In this document: one piece after another, positions 10,978-23,000 of the stretch
Position numbering within the stretch: the first letter of the stretch is position 1
Layout of the letters: every line of letters begins with the position of its first letter
Source of the DNA: Aporrectodea caliginosa
Lineage: Eukaryota; Annelida; Clitellata; Crassiclitellata; Lumbricidae
Length of the DNA stretch: 64,000 bases
Reading direction: 5' to 3'
NCBI GenBank assembly: GCA_020284085.1
Contig: JACEVL010001161.1
Coordinates: forward strand, 1,200,344-1,264,343
Made by a program: the position numbers and the translations under genes
The notes under the pieces: model-generated
Database searches by the model: none
What the model was told of the DNA's origin: nothing
The model's input: only the letters and a program-made list of their open reading frames with translations

Positions 10978-13584
10978 TGTCAAGGCAAGTTAAGGCATAT
11001 CGAAAGCATTTATATGTTTCTGAAAAAACCACGGATGCTACCTAATCTACTTAATCCGAACTAGGGCGTTGTCAGTTCACGCCAGATCTTTATCAGCGAT
11101 CGTCCAATACAACTAAACAGTCCGTGAGGGGGTATCACGCTACGAGTAAAATTCGATTTGATCGATTTTAATTTCTACACGAGTTATTTAAGACTGGATA
11201 ACTTTCTACGACAACCGTCGCCCGTTTTACGTTCCTGTGGCAGCATTTAAACGCAATAAAAGCAAATTAATCGTAGAAACAGAGAAAAAGAAATCGCGTT
11301 TAGATCGTATACTACATTAACCGGAAATCGGTTAATCATAACCACTCTATAAATAGCAGAAACTGTTGTACTTCCATTTAGACCGTTGCGTACGTACCGA
11401 ACGCACCACCTGCAAAATTATCCTTTCTTTAAAAACTTGAATTTTGCAAATTTAAATGACTTATAATTAGCTGTGTTGTTTATTTCTTAAATGTCATTTC
11501 ACGATGCACTTTTAACTCTTGTTCTTTTTCTAACTTAAAAGAGGTTTCCTCTTTTTCAAATGTGACATTATAATGTCTTCATCTGCTATTAATTAAGTCC
11601 GTCTGCCAACTTTCTTTTCGTTTATAATAATAAATAATATTTTTTATTAATTCAAACTGACAAGATTACATGACACACAGTAGTAGCAGACGATAACAAG
11701 TTTAACAGGATTCGAATTTAACTGTAGCAGCCATGCAAGGCGTCCATCTGTCCTAGGCCTACTGCTCATTTTACCAACGCCATCTCGCGAATGGAAGACT
11801 AAGTCAACCTCAGAGGTAGCGGGAATCGATCTCGCTTCCTACTTAATGTCCTGCTCTTCGCGCCAGCGATGTTACCATTTACCATAGGTCCTTGCCATTT
11901 ACCTCTACCATTTATTTCTACGCCGACTGTGCGGGCGACAGAGTGACGTTATCGTAGACACGCCCACTTGACAGATGGACATTCAGACACATGACCACTT
12001 GAAGTTATGGACTGCAGATTACAGCAGTCGACCGAATCTCGGTTTCATAACGTTTATTTAACCACGATGATTGGCGTCATTACCAGACACTACAGAGATA
12101 ATATGCTAATGTTTGGGGTCGAAGACAGGTGTGCCGACGGTCGGCTGCCCAGCCACAGGAACTCATTGGCTTTTTCCTCGCCCACAGGAGTTCTTTATGC
12201 TCCCCTCATCTGTCGTGGTAACGATCGAATCTAATAAATTGTACTTAAGTTGCTGTAGGCCTACATAACTAGATGTTTGCCAGTCTGAGACATTGAGCAA
12301 TTTTGCATATAGGACTTCCTCAGCGTTCTTACTCAGTAATCATCTTAAGTTTAGTTTGGTTTAGTACTTTCTAGTCGCCCAGATTACTGTAACTCGCTTC
12401 TTACTGGTATCCATAACAGAACTGTGAAACATGCTGCAGCAGCAGAGTTCAGAGCTCTTTGGTTAGAGCAATGACTAATATGTCGAAATATGAACATATA
12501 ACCCTTTGCATTGGCTTCCTGTGCAGCACAGGATTGGTTTTAAATTGGTTTTAAATTGGGGCTCATAGTTTATAAAACTCTGGTCAACCCAGACTTTCCA
12601 TTATTCAACAAGGTCAACTGATTATCTGTATCTGGTCATACCTTAAACAAGGACTGTTATTGGTAAATGAGCATTTTCATTTGCTGGACCTAGTGTTTGG
12701 AACTTTCCCTCTGTGCCCGTGCACTCTGCTCTTTCGTTTGTGTCATTTCATTCTCAACTTAATTAAGACCTTTCAAATTCCACCATAGGCTGCCTTTCTG
12801 TGTAATGAGTTGCCCTTCTGGATGTTGACCTGATTATGGACTGGTTTTGATGTGTCATCGGTTGATGCCTTGTGCCTTAGATACCGGCACAACAGAAGTT
12901 ACTAATTACTTACATCACAAAAGGATGAATATATAAATATGTCATTACAATAACAATTTGAGCTTCAACCTGTCTGTGAATTACAAGCTGAGTGCCAATT
13001 GGTTATCATGTCCACAAATAATTGTATTCTTCAAAACCTGAAAGATTCTTTTAGGGTTCATCAAACAGGTGCAAAGAATTTTTTGATGAATAAAAGCAGT
13101 GTTATTAATACAGTATATTAAATGGAACTGAAGTTTCCAATCATATTAATACAATTCAAGACAAAACTCAAGATCAATATTTATAAAATAATTATCAGAG
13201 CTTTATGTTAGCTTAGCCACACAATTTCAAGTGTTAATGTTGGTTATGATCCATGATTTGAATAACAAAACCGTCGGAATGTCCCAAGACGTTAATAAAG
13301 TCAAACATACACACATAATCTAAGAACCAGAAAGCAATAAAAAATCTGTAACTAATTACTAATTTTAATTAAGCGCATCTAATGTTTATACTCTAGAGAT
13401 CATCTACACATCGCAATGTCACCTAAGCAACTACCAGGGTATTACTGGTTATCGGATAGACAGCATTTGTTATATATTGATAACTAGTAATACATAGTTA
13501 ACGATGAGATTGTACTAAAGACTACTGGAAAAAATACAGCTCGTTGTTAAAGTGTTAAACTAACTCCTCTGTCAGAGGTAAAAC
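10978..13584. other. Intergenic stretch between the RASSF-like and GHR genes
   Basis: Immediately upstream of the RASSF start no promoter element can be named. A TATAAATA at about 11347 faces the plus strand and has no gene after it. Positions 11710-11880 resemble 42530-42640 (a shared ...CCATCTCGCGAATG... block, reversed), a low-copy repeat. Positions 12425-12915 are a LINE-like tail listed separately. The rest is AT-rich without coding signal. Confidence 0.4.
12425..12915 (+). repeat. Degenerate LINE 3' end (CR1/L2-like)
   Basis: Read in shifting plus-strand frames, the segment gives LHWLPVQHRIGFK, then a run resembling the 'FAGPxxWNSLP' end of CR1/L2 reverse transcriptases, followed by the shared 3' untranslated block ending GAAGTTACTAATTAC. 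Stops and shifts are frequent, so it is a dead copy. Related pieces lie at 5860, 34400 and 46470. Confidence 0.6.
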
Positions 13585-13760
13585 CTGAGAGTATACAGCT
13601 TGACAGTTAAGCACGAGGCACTTCCGGTAGGTAGCTTGTAAACAAATACTGCGTCAAGTCAGAGTGGTTGTCCAGATACACCATAGGAAGTACATGATCC
13701 AGGTTGCCAGGAGACCAGAGAGCAAGGGAGAGTGGGAAGGGGTGGATAGTTGACGGTGCA
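13585..13760. repeat. Dispersed SINE-like repeat copy
   Basis: It contains the shared block 'CTGCGTCAAGTCAGAGnGGTTGTCCAGA' followed by 'CCAGGTTGCCAGGAGACCAGAGAGCA', also seen in altered form near 1070-1140 and 26720-26790. It abuts the 3' end of the hydroquinone reductase gene. Confidence 0.6.
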
Positions 13761-14732
13761 TTATGCTGACAGGGTCTTTCTGTTGTGCTGACTGTTGAAG
13801 TCGAGATCCGGTCCAATCGCAACGATTCCAAATGGATTTATGTGTGTGTGGCTCATCTGGTAGTGCTTCTGGATATGTTCAGCGTCAACTGTCTCCGCGA
13901 CTCCCGGAGTCTGGTAGATGTCGCGAGTGTAGCCCCAGAGGTTTGGGTAGTCGAAGATGCGCTTCTTGTTGCACTTGAAGTGACCCACGTAAACCATGTC
14001 GAACCTGACGAGGGTCGTGAACAGTCGAACGTCAGCTTCCGTCAGTTTATCTCCCATGAGGAATCGGGATTTCGCCAGAATTTCCTCCACTCTGTCCAGG
14101 GCCTTGAACAGGGATTGCACTGCCGCATCATACGCCTCCTGGGACTTGGCAAAACCCGATCGGTACACACCGTTGTTGATGTCTGTGTAGATCCATGCGT
14201 TGATTTCATCGATGGCATGACGCAGAGGCTGCGGATAGAGATCGAGGGCCCTCTGTTCTTTCGTAGCCGAGAACTCGTTGAACTCGCTGTTGAGCATGCG
14301 GATGATCTCGCTCGACTCGTTGTTGACGATCGTTTTTGTTTTCTTGTCCCAGAGAACGGGAACGGTGATGTTGCCATCGTAGGTGCCATCGGCGATTGCG
14401 TAGACCGCCCTCAGATTCTTACACCCGTTCACTTCGTCCAAGCTGCACTTGGGTCTCTGGTCGGTGAAGGACCAGCCACCTTCCCCGAGCAACCAGTCGA
14501 CGACCGTGTAGCTGATCGCTTTGTCGAGCCCCTTCAATGCGCGTACGATGAGCGTACGATGTGCCCAGGGACAGGCCAGGGAGACGTACAGGTGGTATCG
14601 GCCTGGCTCTGCCTTGAACCCAGTCGACCCATCTGCGGTCACCCAGTTGCGAAAGGCGCTCGCCTTCCGCACGAACTCTCCGGAAGGAGCGACCGACTTA
14701 ACCCACGACTGCTTCGGATCTGACGATGTCAT
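13761..14732 (-). CDS. Glutathionyl-hydroquinone reductase (Xi-class GST, YqjG/PcpF/Ecm4 family), single exon
   Basis: One uninterrupted 323-codon frame runs from the ATG at 14730-14732 to a TAA at 13761-13763. The N-terminal thioredoxin fold contains the family signature CPWAHR, with the catalytic cysteine at residue 54, then VPVLWD and the [11 protein letters not shown] segment that binds glutathione. The all-helical C-terminal half contains [13 protein letters not shown] and [14 protein letters not shown], ending near HINPFG. Family members reduce glutathionyl-hydroquinones to hydroquinones and glutathione in the cytosol. Length matches the family (about 310-370 aa). All other genes in this window have many introns, so the lack of introns is striking. 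It may reflect retroposition or horizontal acquisition from microbes, where this family is common. The function call is firm; the origin is inference. Confidence 0.93.
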   Translation of the reverse strand: MTSSDPKQSWVKSVAPSGEFVRKASAFRNWVTADGSTGFKAEPGRYHLYVSLACPWAHRTLIVRALKGLDKAISYTVVDWLLGEGGWSFTDQRPKCSLDEVNGCKNLRAVYAIADGTYDGNITVPVLWDKKTKTIVNNESSEIIRMLNSEFNEFSATKEQRALDLYPQPLRHAIDEINAWIYTDINNGVYRSGFAKSQEAYDAAVQSLFKALDRVEEILAKSRFLMGDKLTEADVRLFTTLVRFDMVYVGHFKCNKKRIFDYPNLWGYTRDIYQTPGVAETVDAEHIQKHYQMSHTHINPFGIVAIGPDLDFNSQHNRKTLSA

Positions 14733-15694
14733 TGCGCTCTATAAATGAATGTTTAAGCTTCGACCAAGTCTTCTATAGACCGAACAGCAACCACTTCGGT
14801 CCACTTCCCTGAATGTAAGCCACAAAATATTGAAAGTCATGATGATCGGGCGTGGTTAAGCATAAAAGACGGGAGGTCCAGTTCATGCCATACTCGCCCT
14901 CTGCCGTTTGTTACCAGAGTCTTCAATTATAATTGTATAATTGAAGGCTCTGGTTTTTACTATTCACCCATAACAATCTCAATTGCATTCCCAATCTGTT
15001 TGCGTTAAACGATTAGGCCTACTTTGCATTGTTTGAGCTTACCGCAGCAAGACAAAGTGTTTCCGTTCAGATGACGGATTTTGCAACGAGAACATTAGTC
15101 ATGAATTTCTGCAAGTGACTCAGTTTACGCTGTCGGTTAACGTCCAATTAACGACCTCATACATAGGCCTAACGGTTAACACCCTCGGCCAACAATAGAC
15201 TCAGTAGGCTAATTATCAATTCACATACAGCATAATTATCATTTACCAACGCATTGTCATAAGCAGGAAGGCAGACAGACAGACATTTAGTCTGTAGTCT
15301 ACTACTCTGTTGTAGACAAAAAGTCTCTCCTCTTCAAGAACTCTTACCCCGACTCAACTGACCATCTACCTTCAAACTCTCGACCTAAACGACACCCACC
15401 TTAGCAGCTACTCTGACCCCTCTGATCCTCTGGAAACCGGACTCGGACCTCCTCGGACTACTCTTTTGGACAACCCTTCTGACTAGACGCAGCGCTCGTG
15501 AATAAGCTGGTGCCCTGCGCTTGGCTTTCGAGTGGCGCTTTAGAAGTTTGGAGATTACGAATACGATTACGATTAGTTATTGAATACTTCCTAATCCAGT
15601 CTCATTGGTGATCACTGGCTTTGACTGAAGTACGAATCTGCGTTTGAGTCCTATCAATTGATTGATGCTTAGGCCTAGCGCTATGCGCCCAGAA
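14733..15694. other. Region upstream of the GHR gene with hairpin and SINE-like repeat
   Basis: An imperfect hairpin lies at 14913-14954. Positions 15440-15600 are an opposite-strand copy of the dispersed 'AAGCTGGTGCCCTGCGCTTGGC' repeat, ending in an ATTACGATTACGATTA tail. Nothing else is recognised, and no promoter element can be named. Confidence 0.4.
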
Positions 15695-17150
15695 CAGTGT
15701 GATTCTCGTTAACGATAACGATAACGAAAATGTTCGTTAACGAAAATAAAATGATTTCGTTAACGATAACTATAACTATAACTAAAAAATATCATTAACT
15801 ATAACTATAACTATAACGAAAATAACACTAACGAAAATTCATCTTTATTTTCGTTAATGCAAAAATAAAAATAGGAAGTGCAATATGGACGATTCGACAT
15901 AAATGAGAACGAAAAAATGCGATATTTTTATTATGCAGTTTGTCAGTTACTTCCGGAAACTCGTGTATTCATGAAGCTGAATGCACCTATATCAGAGATG
16001 GGTACGATTAGCTAGAATTGCTAATCGATTAGAATTAGAATTAGCTACTGAAATTTGCTAATCGATTAGAATTAGAATTAGCAAAGTCTTTTAGCTAATC
16101 GATTAGAATTAGCATTAGCAGCAGCTAATCGATTAGCAATTAGAATTAGATATCAATAATCGATAGTTCAATACACATATTTGCTTCATGAATTTGTCAA
16201 ATTTTAATCAAAGCAAATCAAGTTCCTGTAGCCTATTACAAATTTACAATACCTAAGGCTGCAGTCTATTACAATACCTAGAGCTGTAGCCTATTACAAT
16301 ACCTAAAGCTGCACAACTGCTATATGTGAGAACAGTCCACAAACCAGCCATTTCTTTGTCAACTTTAACTCACCCTAACATAACGGACGAAGTTTGACGA
16401 TATGTACATTGGCTTCAATTAGCGCTGATAATTTTACTGCATTTTTACACTTCCCTACTAATTAACTGTTCCTTCCGATAGGCCTATCACTTTATCTTAA
16501 TACTTTTAAAGAACGTTTTAACAAATAACAATAATAAATTCTGAATAATTTTTTATCAGTTGTCTGCCCAGCTATTGTGATAAGCATGAAGAACTAGGCG
16601 CAGAAATAAGAACTTGTACTGGTTCCCATGTTTTATAACCATGAACAGATAATTGAAAGTCTGAAATAGCCTTCAGATAAATAAGTAATTAAGTATATTC
16701 TTCAAACTCAATATTAATAGACTCACTCTTAATGAACGCGTTCTCGGTTTAATTTTCAAACATCTAATCGATCAGCTAATCGATTTTCGATTAGAATTAG
16801 CTGACAATTGCTAATTGATTAGAATTAGAATTAGCATCAGACTACAGCTAATCGATTAGAATTAGAATTAGCTGTTTGTCTAATCAATTAGCTAATCGAT
16901 TAGCATAGTTACCCATCTCTGACCTATATATGCTTCAAAGGCTTTCAAAGCTCTGAGCAAATTGTGAAACAGCGTGTTAATACGGACAATTTTGCTTATA
17001 GCCTTAATTATTGTAACTAAGTAGTAACTAAAATTAACTAAAATAAAAATCCATTAACTATAACTATAACTATAACTAAAAAATAATACTAACGATAACT
17101 ATAACTATAACTAAAATAAAAAACCATTAGCTATAACTGTCCTAAAAGGA
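15695..17150. repeat. CTATAAC-rich degenerate element interrupted by a hAT MITE
   Basis: Both flanks of the hAT insertion (15695-15860 and 17020-17145) consist of GTTAACGATAACTATAACTATAACTAAAA-type 6-bp-periodic sequence. This suggests one older element split by the hAT. The left edge CAGTGTGATTCTCGTTAACG looks like a hAT terminus, but no matching right terminus or duplication was found at about 17145. Its class remains open. Confidence 0.45.
15993..16921. mobile_element. Non-autonomous hAT element, 929 bp
   Basis: The left end is CAGAGATGGGTA and the right end is its exact reverse complement, TACCCATCTCTG. Both are flanked by the identical octamer ACCTATAT (15985-15992 and 16922-16929), a hAT-length target duplication. 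Both subterminal regions are packed with TAATCGATTAG repeats, likely transposase-binding sites. There is no transposase frame. It has inserted into the older CTATAAC-rich element. Confidence 0.93.
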
Positions 17151-17344
17151 CGAGTGGTGGAGAAGGATCTCATGCGGCGATCAATTCATTGAAAAATTAA
17201 GGTCGAAGACTCGAAGCCACACACGTACGGTCGCTATAGAAAGTTTGTTGCTTTTATCCACAGTTTGAACAATGCACGAAGCTATCGTCCTCACTACTAT
17301 AGAAAAATGCGAACATTCACATTTACATATATGGTCGAGTTTTA

Positions 17345-17692
17345 GTACATGTTTCTATATAACATTCTTAGGATAAAGTTCATGGAGTTTTTATCGGGGA
17401 GGGTTAAGTTGTGTGTCCTTTGCCGAAAGTTTTTATGTAAATGGTTCTCGCTGCTGCAGTGGAGAGCGTGAAGCTCATTAGGCTACTCTGGAGTCTGGAC
17501 AGTTCTGAACAGAGCGTCGTCTGACGCTTGTGATAACGTTTCAGCAGTCAGAGCATCAGGATGTAAGTCATCAGGATGCAAGTCGCCAAGTCTGTTCATG
17601 AAGCACTCGAAGCGGGTTTTGTCCCTTCCACTAATTGCTAGGCCCCACCATGCAGGAGAGGCATACATCGTAATTGTTAGGAGATCTTTCAT
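17345..17692 (-). pseudogene. LINE reverse-transcriptase C-terminal fragment
   Basis: On the minus strand, positions 17692-17483 read TMYASPAWWGLA, matching the C-terminal segment of the long LINE frame at 39502-41960. Downstream at about 17395-17345, in another frame, LTLPDKNSMNFILRML matches its very end (NLPDKDSRNFISRML). The copy is 5'-truncated, frameshifted and dead. Confidence 0.85.
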
Positions 17693-17699
17693 GGAGGTC

Positions 17700-19779
17700 C
17701 CATGACTCCCATGTGACTTTGAGGATTCACGCGTTTTGAAATCACTATGCTCTCGAGAGGGTCACACGGATAGTGACGAGTTCTTGAAAGCCTAAATATT
17801 CACTATATTTTGCACCATATGGACAATTTAAACTCCCAATCAAGCATTCAACAAATCGGTCAGCCAATCACTCAACGCTACAGAAAAAGAGAAACAAAGA
17901 CAAGTTCGCACAAGATTTTAAAAATTATTTCTTCTGTTACGTAATCACTGGTCCACATCTTCTGTTGTTAATCAGACACAGTGTAATTGTAAACTCAATA
18001 ACCTTTATGATGTTTAATTAGAAACAGTTCATTCACAGACATCTACTAATCAATCTAATTCATTCACTCGATGCAAAGCAATTAGCAAAATTTCTCATTT
18101 ACCATGTATAGAAGTAGCAACTAGCAACCAATTCCTAACACCATTAAAAAGCAGCTCCAGAGCAAATGCCTTTTGTGAAGTGTTACTACTAAAAAACTGA
18201 CACCATTATGACAAAATTTAGGAAAATCAGATGATAATCTCCTATAGAATCTTTATTTAATTGTGGAATTTATATGACACCTCTACCTAGCAATTACACA
18301 TCTACAGTTGTTATTTCTCATCTTGGACTTGCTCATGGTTCCTGCAGTACTAAAGGAGGCTCAAACATCTGTGTTAAACTGAACACGAAAAATCTTTACT
18401 TTCCAAAAATGTGGATATGAACACCCGAGAGATCCATAACAGTTTTACCCACATCTGGAAATTCATCCAGGACATTGTAAGATGCTCTAAAACAATCACA
18501 GAGTAAGAAAAAGGGACAACCAGTTGTCTCTCAGTGGTTTCTACCATTCAAGTGTATCTAACTTTCTAGTCAATTATGCACCAACTTTCAAAGGCTCAAC
18601 AACATAGATAATTATGTCGAGCTATATCACCAAATGCTCAGAGTGAATCAACCGCCAAATAGATGAAAATCAGTAAGTCCGTTTTCTTCAGCGCCGGTCT
18701 GGCAACAGCACTATATAAATCATCTTACTATAAATTACAAAGTAATCTGAAGAGAAAGTTCTGTCCCTTTTTCAGAATTTAAAACATTGTCAAAGGCCCC
18801 TCCCGTGTATTATCCAAAAACTTCTCATACTCTGTTCGTCTCGGATAAGCAAGGCCTTGTTGGAAACGAAGAATTTCAACAAACGATCTGCTGCAATCGT
18901 TAACAACTTTACTGAAAGATGCACTGATCCCAACTGTACAGTGTACATGTTCTATGAACAAACCTATGTATTTCACTACAATAAACAGTTGCGCTGGTTA
19001 ATATGAGAATCCACCCTATCAAAATAAACAATATAACTATTATTATTTTTATCATTATTATTATTATTATATGAAGATGCATAAATCGCAAGTTATATAT
19101 ATATAACTAAAAACACCGCAAATGCTCTAAACTCGATACTACAGTCACCACAATGGAATAAATAGTTATAGCATTAATCTAACCAATTACTCCATGAAAC
19201 TGAACAGATAAACATCCCATTGCAATAAAAAAAGTTAACCCAATGATATAAAGATATTCCATTACAAGAAACAATTACCCCATTCTAAAAAACAGCCAGC
19301 TATCCCAATGCACAAACCGTTATCCACAATACACAATGTGAATTGTTATGAATTCAAGTTGCCCAAGAATGATTTTTTCAACATGTCATCACCATTTTCA
19401 TCCTCCTTCTTTCGTTTATCCTCCTCTTCATCGCCTTCATCATCTATTGCATAGTTATTATCGTGGCTATCAGAAGTTATCAAGTATAACTTTATGGTTA
19501 AGCACTAAAACACAGTGACAGGTATTTCGCCTGCTGTGTATTTCTGCAGTAGCCAAAAGGGCACATGGAAAATGAAAGAATTTCTTACTCCAAGAATAGG
19601 CACATTGAATCACAAAACTATTTCTAAACAAGGGAGTTGAAATTTGAAATTTTTTACGACTTTTCATATACTGTAGCTACTTGAAAACATCAGCAAATGG
19701 CAGATGCCAAAATTTAACAGCTACAAATCAACCCTCCGACTATAAGATACATTCGCTAGATGTCATTTAAACAAAAGCC

Positions 19780-19813
<34 letters not shown>

Positions 19814-20022
19814 GTCTAGTAATGACTACAGACCAAAACACCAGAAAGAATGCAAAATAATTTTACCAAATTTCCAGACAATTCTCCAAATTTCAACAAT
19901 CAATAACATATGCTTTGATGCACAAATTTCGCAGCCATAAACCAAGCTTCAAGAACATTCTTAACAACATTTCAACAGTTGATTAACATATGGTTGTATT
20001 CGGTAGCCAGACGAACCCCCTA
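17700..20022. other. AT-rich region downstream of ALAS
   Basis: No coding signal is seen. It holds a TAA microsatellite (19781-19813) and plain AT-rich sequence. It includes the ALAS 3' untranslated region, whose end I cannot place. Confidence 0.4.
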
Positions 20023-23000
20023 CTACACGGCCGTTTTCACAAGGAATTCTCCGCATCTCCGACCGTCGCAGACCGGTCGCTCGCGGGCGCTGAACGCTTC
20101 GAACTTGATCGGCTGTTTGCAGAACTCGCATTCGACCGTGCAGTGGCTCTTCAGTTCGAGCCCGTTGGACAGCCAGACGTCCAGGACGGAGTTGACGAAG
20201 AAGTTCATCAACTCCGGAGTGTGGTGGGGAGTCGGCGCAAGGCGCAGAAGTTCCTGGCCGCGAGGCACCGTCGGGTAGTTGATCGGCTGGAGATAGACGC
20301 CGTGTTTTGACATAAGATCATTGGCCAGTTTGACGACCATCACCGGATCACCGACCTAAGACAATGATCGAGATCACTGGTTATACTATGATCTGTGGGT
20401 AATCAATTCTATTGAAATACTATGTTGTCCTATGTATGCACATATCAAAGCATTTCTATGACTCTGCTTTACAAGGCGAGCACTCTAAACATTAAGAAAG
20501 CCCTAAAACCTCACTATTCCTCATTAGCTTTCACCTGGCAACTGACCAACCGCTCCTCAGATTCAAATTTCTGTGTGACATTGCACACGCTGAAAATTTA
20601 ATTTTAATAATAATAATTTGCTTAAACTGAGACGATCGAAATGGCTTACGTGGATCGGAATGATGTGGCTTGGGCAGTGAATAACAGGAATTCCAGCGTC
20701 AACGAGACGCTGGCGTAGGTAGGTCACGTTCTCCTGGTGCTTCGCTCGAAGTTTTCGCCCCTCCTCGCCCCTCAGAACCTAAACAAAGAAAACCAATCAA
20801 CATCAGATCTAATCTAACAACTTTCATGTCATAACACCATAGCGCCCAAGACATCAGTCGATGGCTGCATACAGTGAAATTGCAATCAAAACTCAAAATA
20901 CATTGGCAAAGTCAGGTCGATATCCAACAGACCAGAGAAACCAGAGCCCAATGGTGGTTAGAAGTTGAAATAGATGAGTCTGAAGTTAGGACCTGAATGT
21001 CAGAATTAACAGAATGAAGTGAATAGGGCAAGTGAATTCCAAACCCTCGAACCAGCAGCTGAAAAAACCCAAGAGCCCAGGACCAGTTACCGTTTGTGTG
21101 CGGGAACATCAAGATCGTACAACACATGATAACAGACTCCGAAGATACTGCATGCGATACCAACTCATCAATACCATAATTGTAATCTCACATTTCTAAG
21201 TCAGCCATACCCTGATGGATGCAAGAGTTCCGTAGAGAACGGTCGGCGGCAGAGATGTCGTGAAGATGAATCCAGCCGCGTAGCTTCGTATCATATCAAC
21301 GAGATTCGCTGTTCCGACGATGTAGCCTCCGACGTTACCAAATGCTTTTCCTAACACATCAATCAAACAAAAACATGTAACCGATTTCCCTCTCCAAGTC
21401 GGAAGCAACTAAAAGCGAGTTCTGTTCACCTGATTAGTTTTTAAGTAAAGGCAACCTATACCAAACGACCAATTACAATTGCCAATAAATTCTCATCGAC
21501 TGTATTGACACCATTAAACTGGAAGACACTTCCACACATTTGGCAACACGAGACTACTTTCCTTTCCACGCCTCTATTTCGCCAATAGTTGAAGACCAAT
21601 CTATTCGATCATGGTCTTGCATAGTCAGGTCGGGAGGACCTCCAATGAGTTATCTTGAGAAGGTGCTATATAAATGAGCAATTTAATGACGTCCATCTAA
21701 GCCAGTGCTTCCAAATCTTTTTTGAACAGTTTTAAGATTCTTGTGAAAGATGTATGCAGAGTCCTTAGTTAAAAGATCATGCAATGATAATGATTACGGC
21801 TCAATAGAAGTCGGATTAGATTAGATCTGATTCTTGCCTAGGGTTCCGGAGATGATGTCCATCTCATGTAGCAGTCCGTCCCTTTCTCCGATTCCGGCGC
21901 CCTCTCGTCCGTAGAGTCCGACGGCGTGCACCTCGTCGACGAACGTAACGGCGCCGTACTTGTGCGCTATGTCGCAGAGCTCCTGCAGAGGACACACGGC
22001 ACCTGGCACCAGACACACAAGTAACCATGACAACAAAGAAGATTCTGCCTCCGCAGTTCATTTGCTAACTCTCTCCCATTCTCTCTCTCCCGTTATCATA
22101 ATTATATCTGTATGCATGCATAGATGTACATATAATGGGTGTGTATATATGTATGTATATGTATAAAACTCCACCACTGCTCATGCTCCCGGCAGTGCCA
22201 TTCCCAAGCCTGGAGAAATGAGGAGGGCAACGCTAAACATCTGTGATATTATACAGTGTCGTTAAACAGCATATGTATATGGGTATGTATGCATATGCTC
22301 AGTATGCAAACATGTTTGTATGGATGTAGGTATGAATGTACATATTGTATTTACATACGTGTGGATACTGCTAAGTATCGAACCATTTTATTGAGCGTGC
22401 TTGTATCCAAGTGAACTGACCGGTCATAGAGTGGACCGTCTCAAAGGCGACTATTTTCGGTCTGGCTGGGTCAGACTTGGCGAGAAGTTCCTCGAGATGT
22501 TTTGGGTCGTTGTGTCGGAAGATGTGCCTCGTGACGCCGCTGTTACGGATTCCTTGGATCATCGAAGCGTGATTCCCAGAGTCAGAATAGATCTCACAAC
22601 CTGAAAAGACAAACAACGTCGTAGAAAAAACTACAACCTCTCTCTGTCTTAGTGGACTGATCTTTTGGGCGTTGATCTCATTATGGCTTGGCTTTGGTGC
22701 ACCATCGGCTGAAAAATTACAATGACGACAATTTATATAGCAACGTCACTAGCAAGCTACTTCTAGGATGCTTTACAAAACTGTCTACTGTTAATGCAAA
22801 TAGTTAAGAAAGAAGTACATTTTTAACTGTTTTTGAAAACAAAAAGGCTCATTAACAATCTCAGTTTCCGTACGAAAAAAGCAAATAATCCTCAGAAACG
22901 TAAGTTTTGAGTTTGGCTGTGAACAGTGTTTCAGCCTAATTAAATATGTCTTCTTGAGGAGAGGGAGCTGTTGCGGTGGATCTCACCAGGAAGGAGTTTT

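Noticed and set aside
11340..11360. TATAAATA box
   Set aside because: It faces the plus strand, where no gene follows. The nearby RASSF-like gene is on the other strand.
13785..14723. 312-codon plus-strand open frame
   Set aside because: It is exactly antisense to the hydroquinone reductase gene, whose protein has clear family motifs. The plus frame has none and arises from codon bias.
19979..20310. Plus-strand frames of about 100 codons
   Set aside because: They are antisense shadows of the last ALAS exon.
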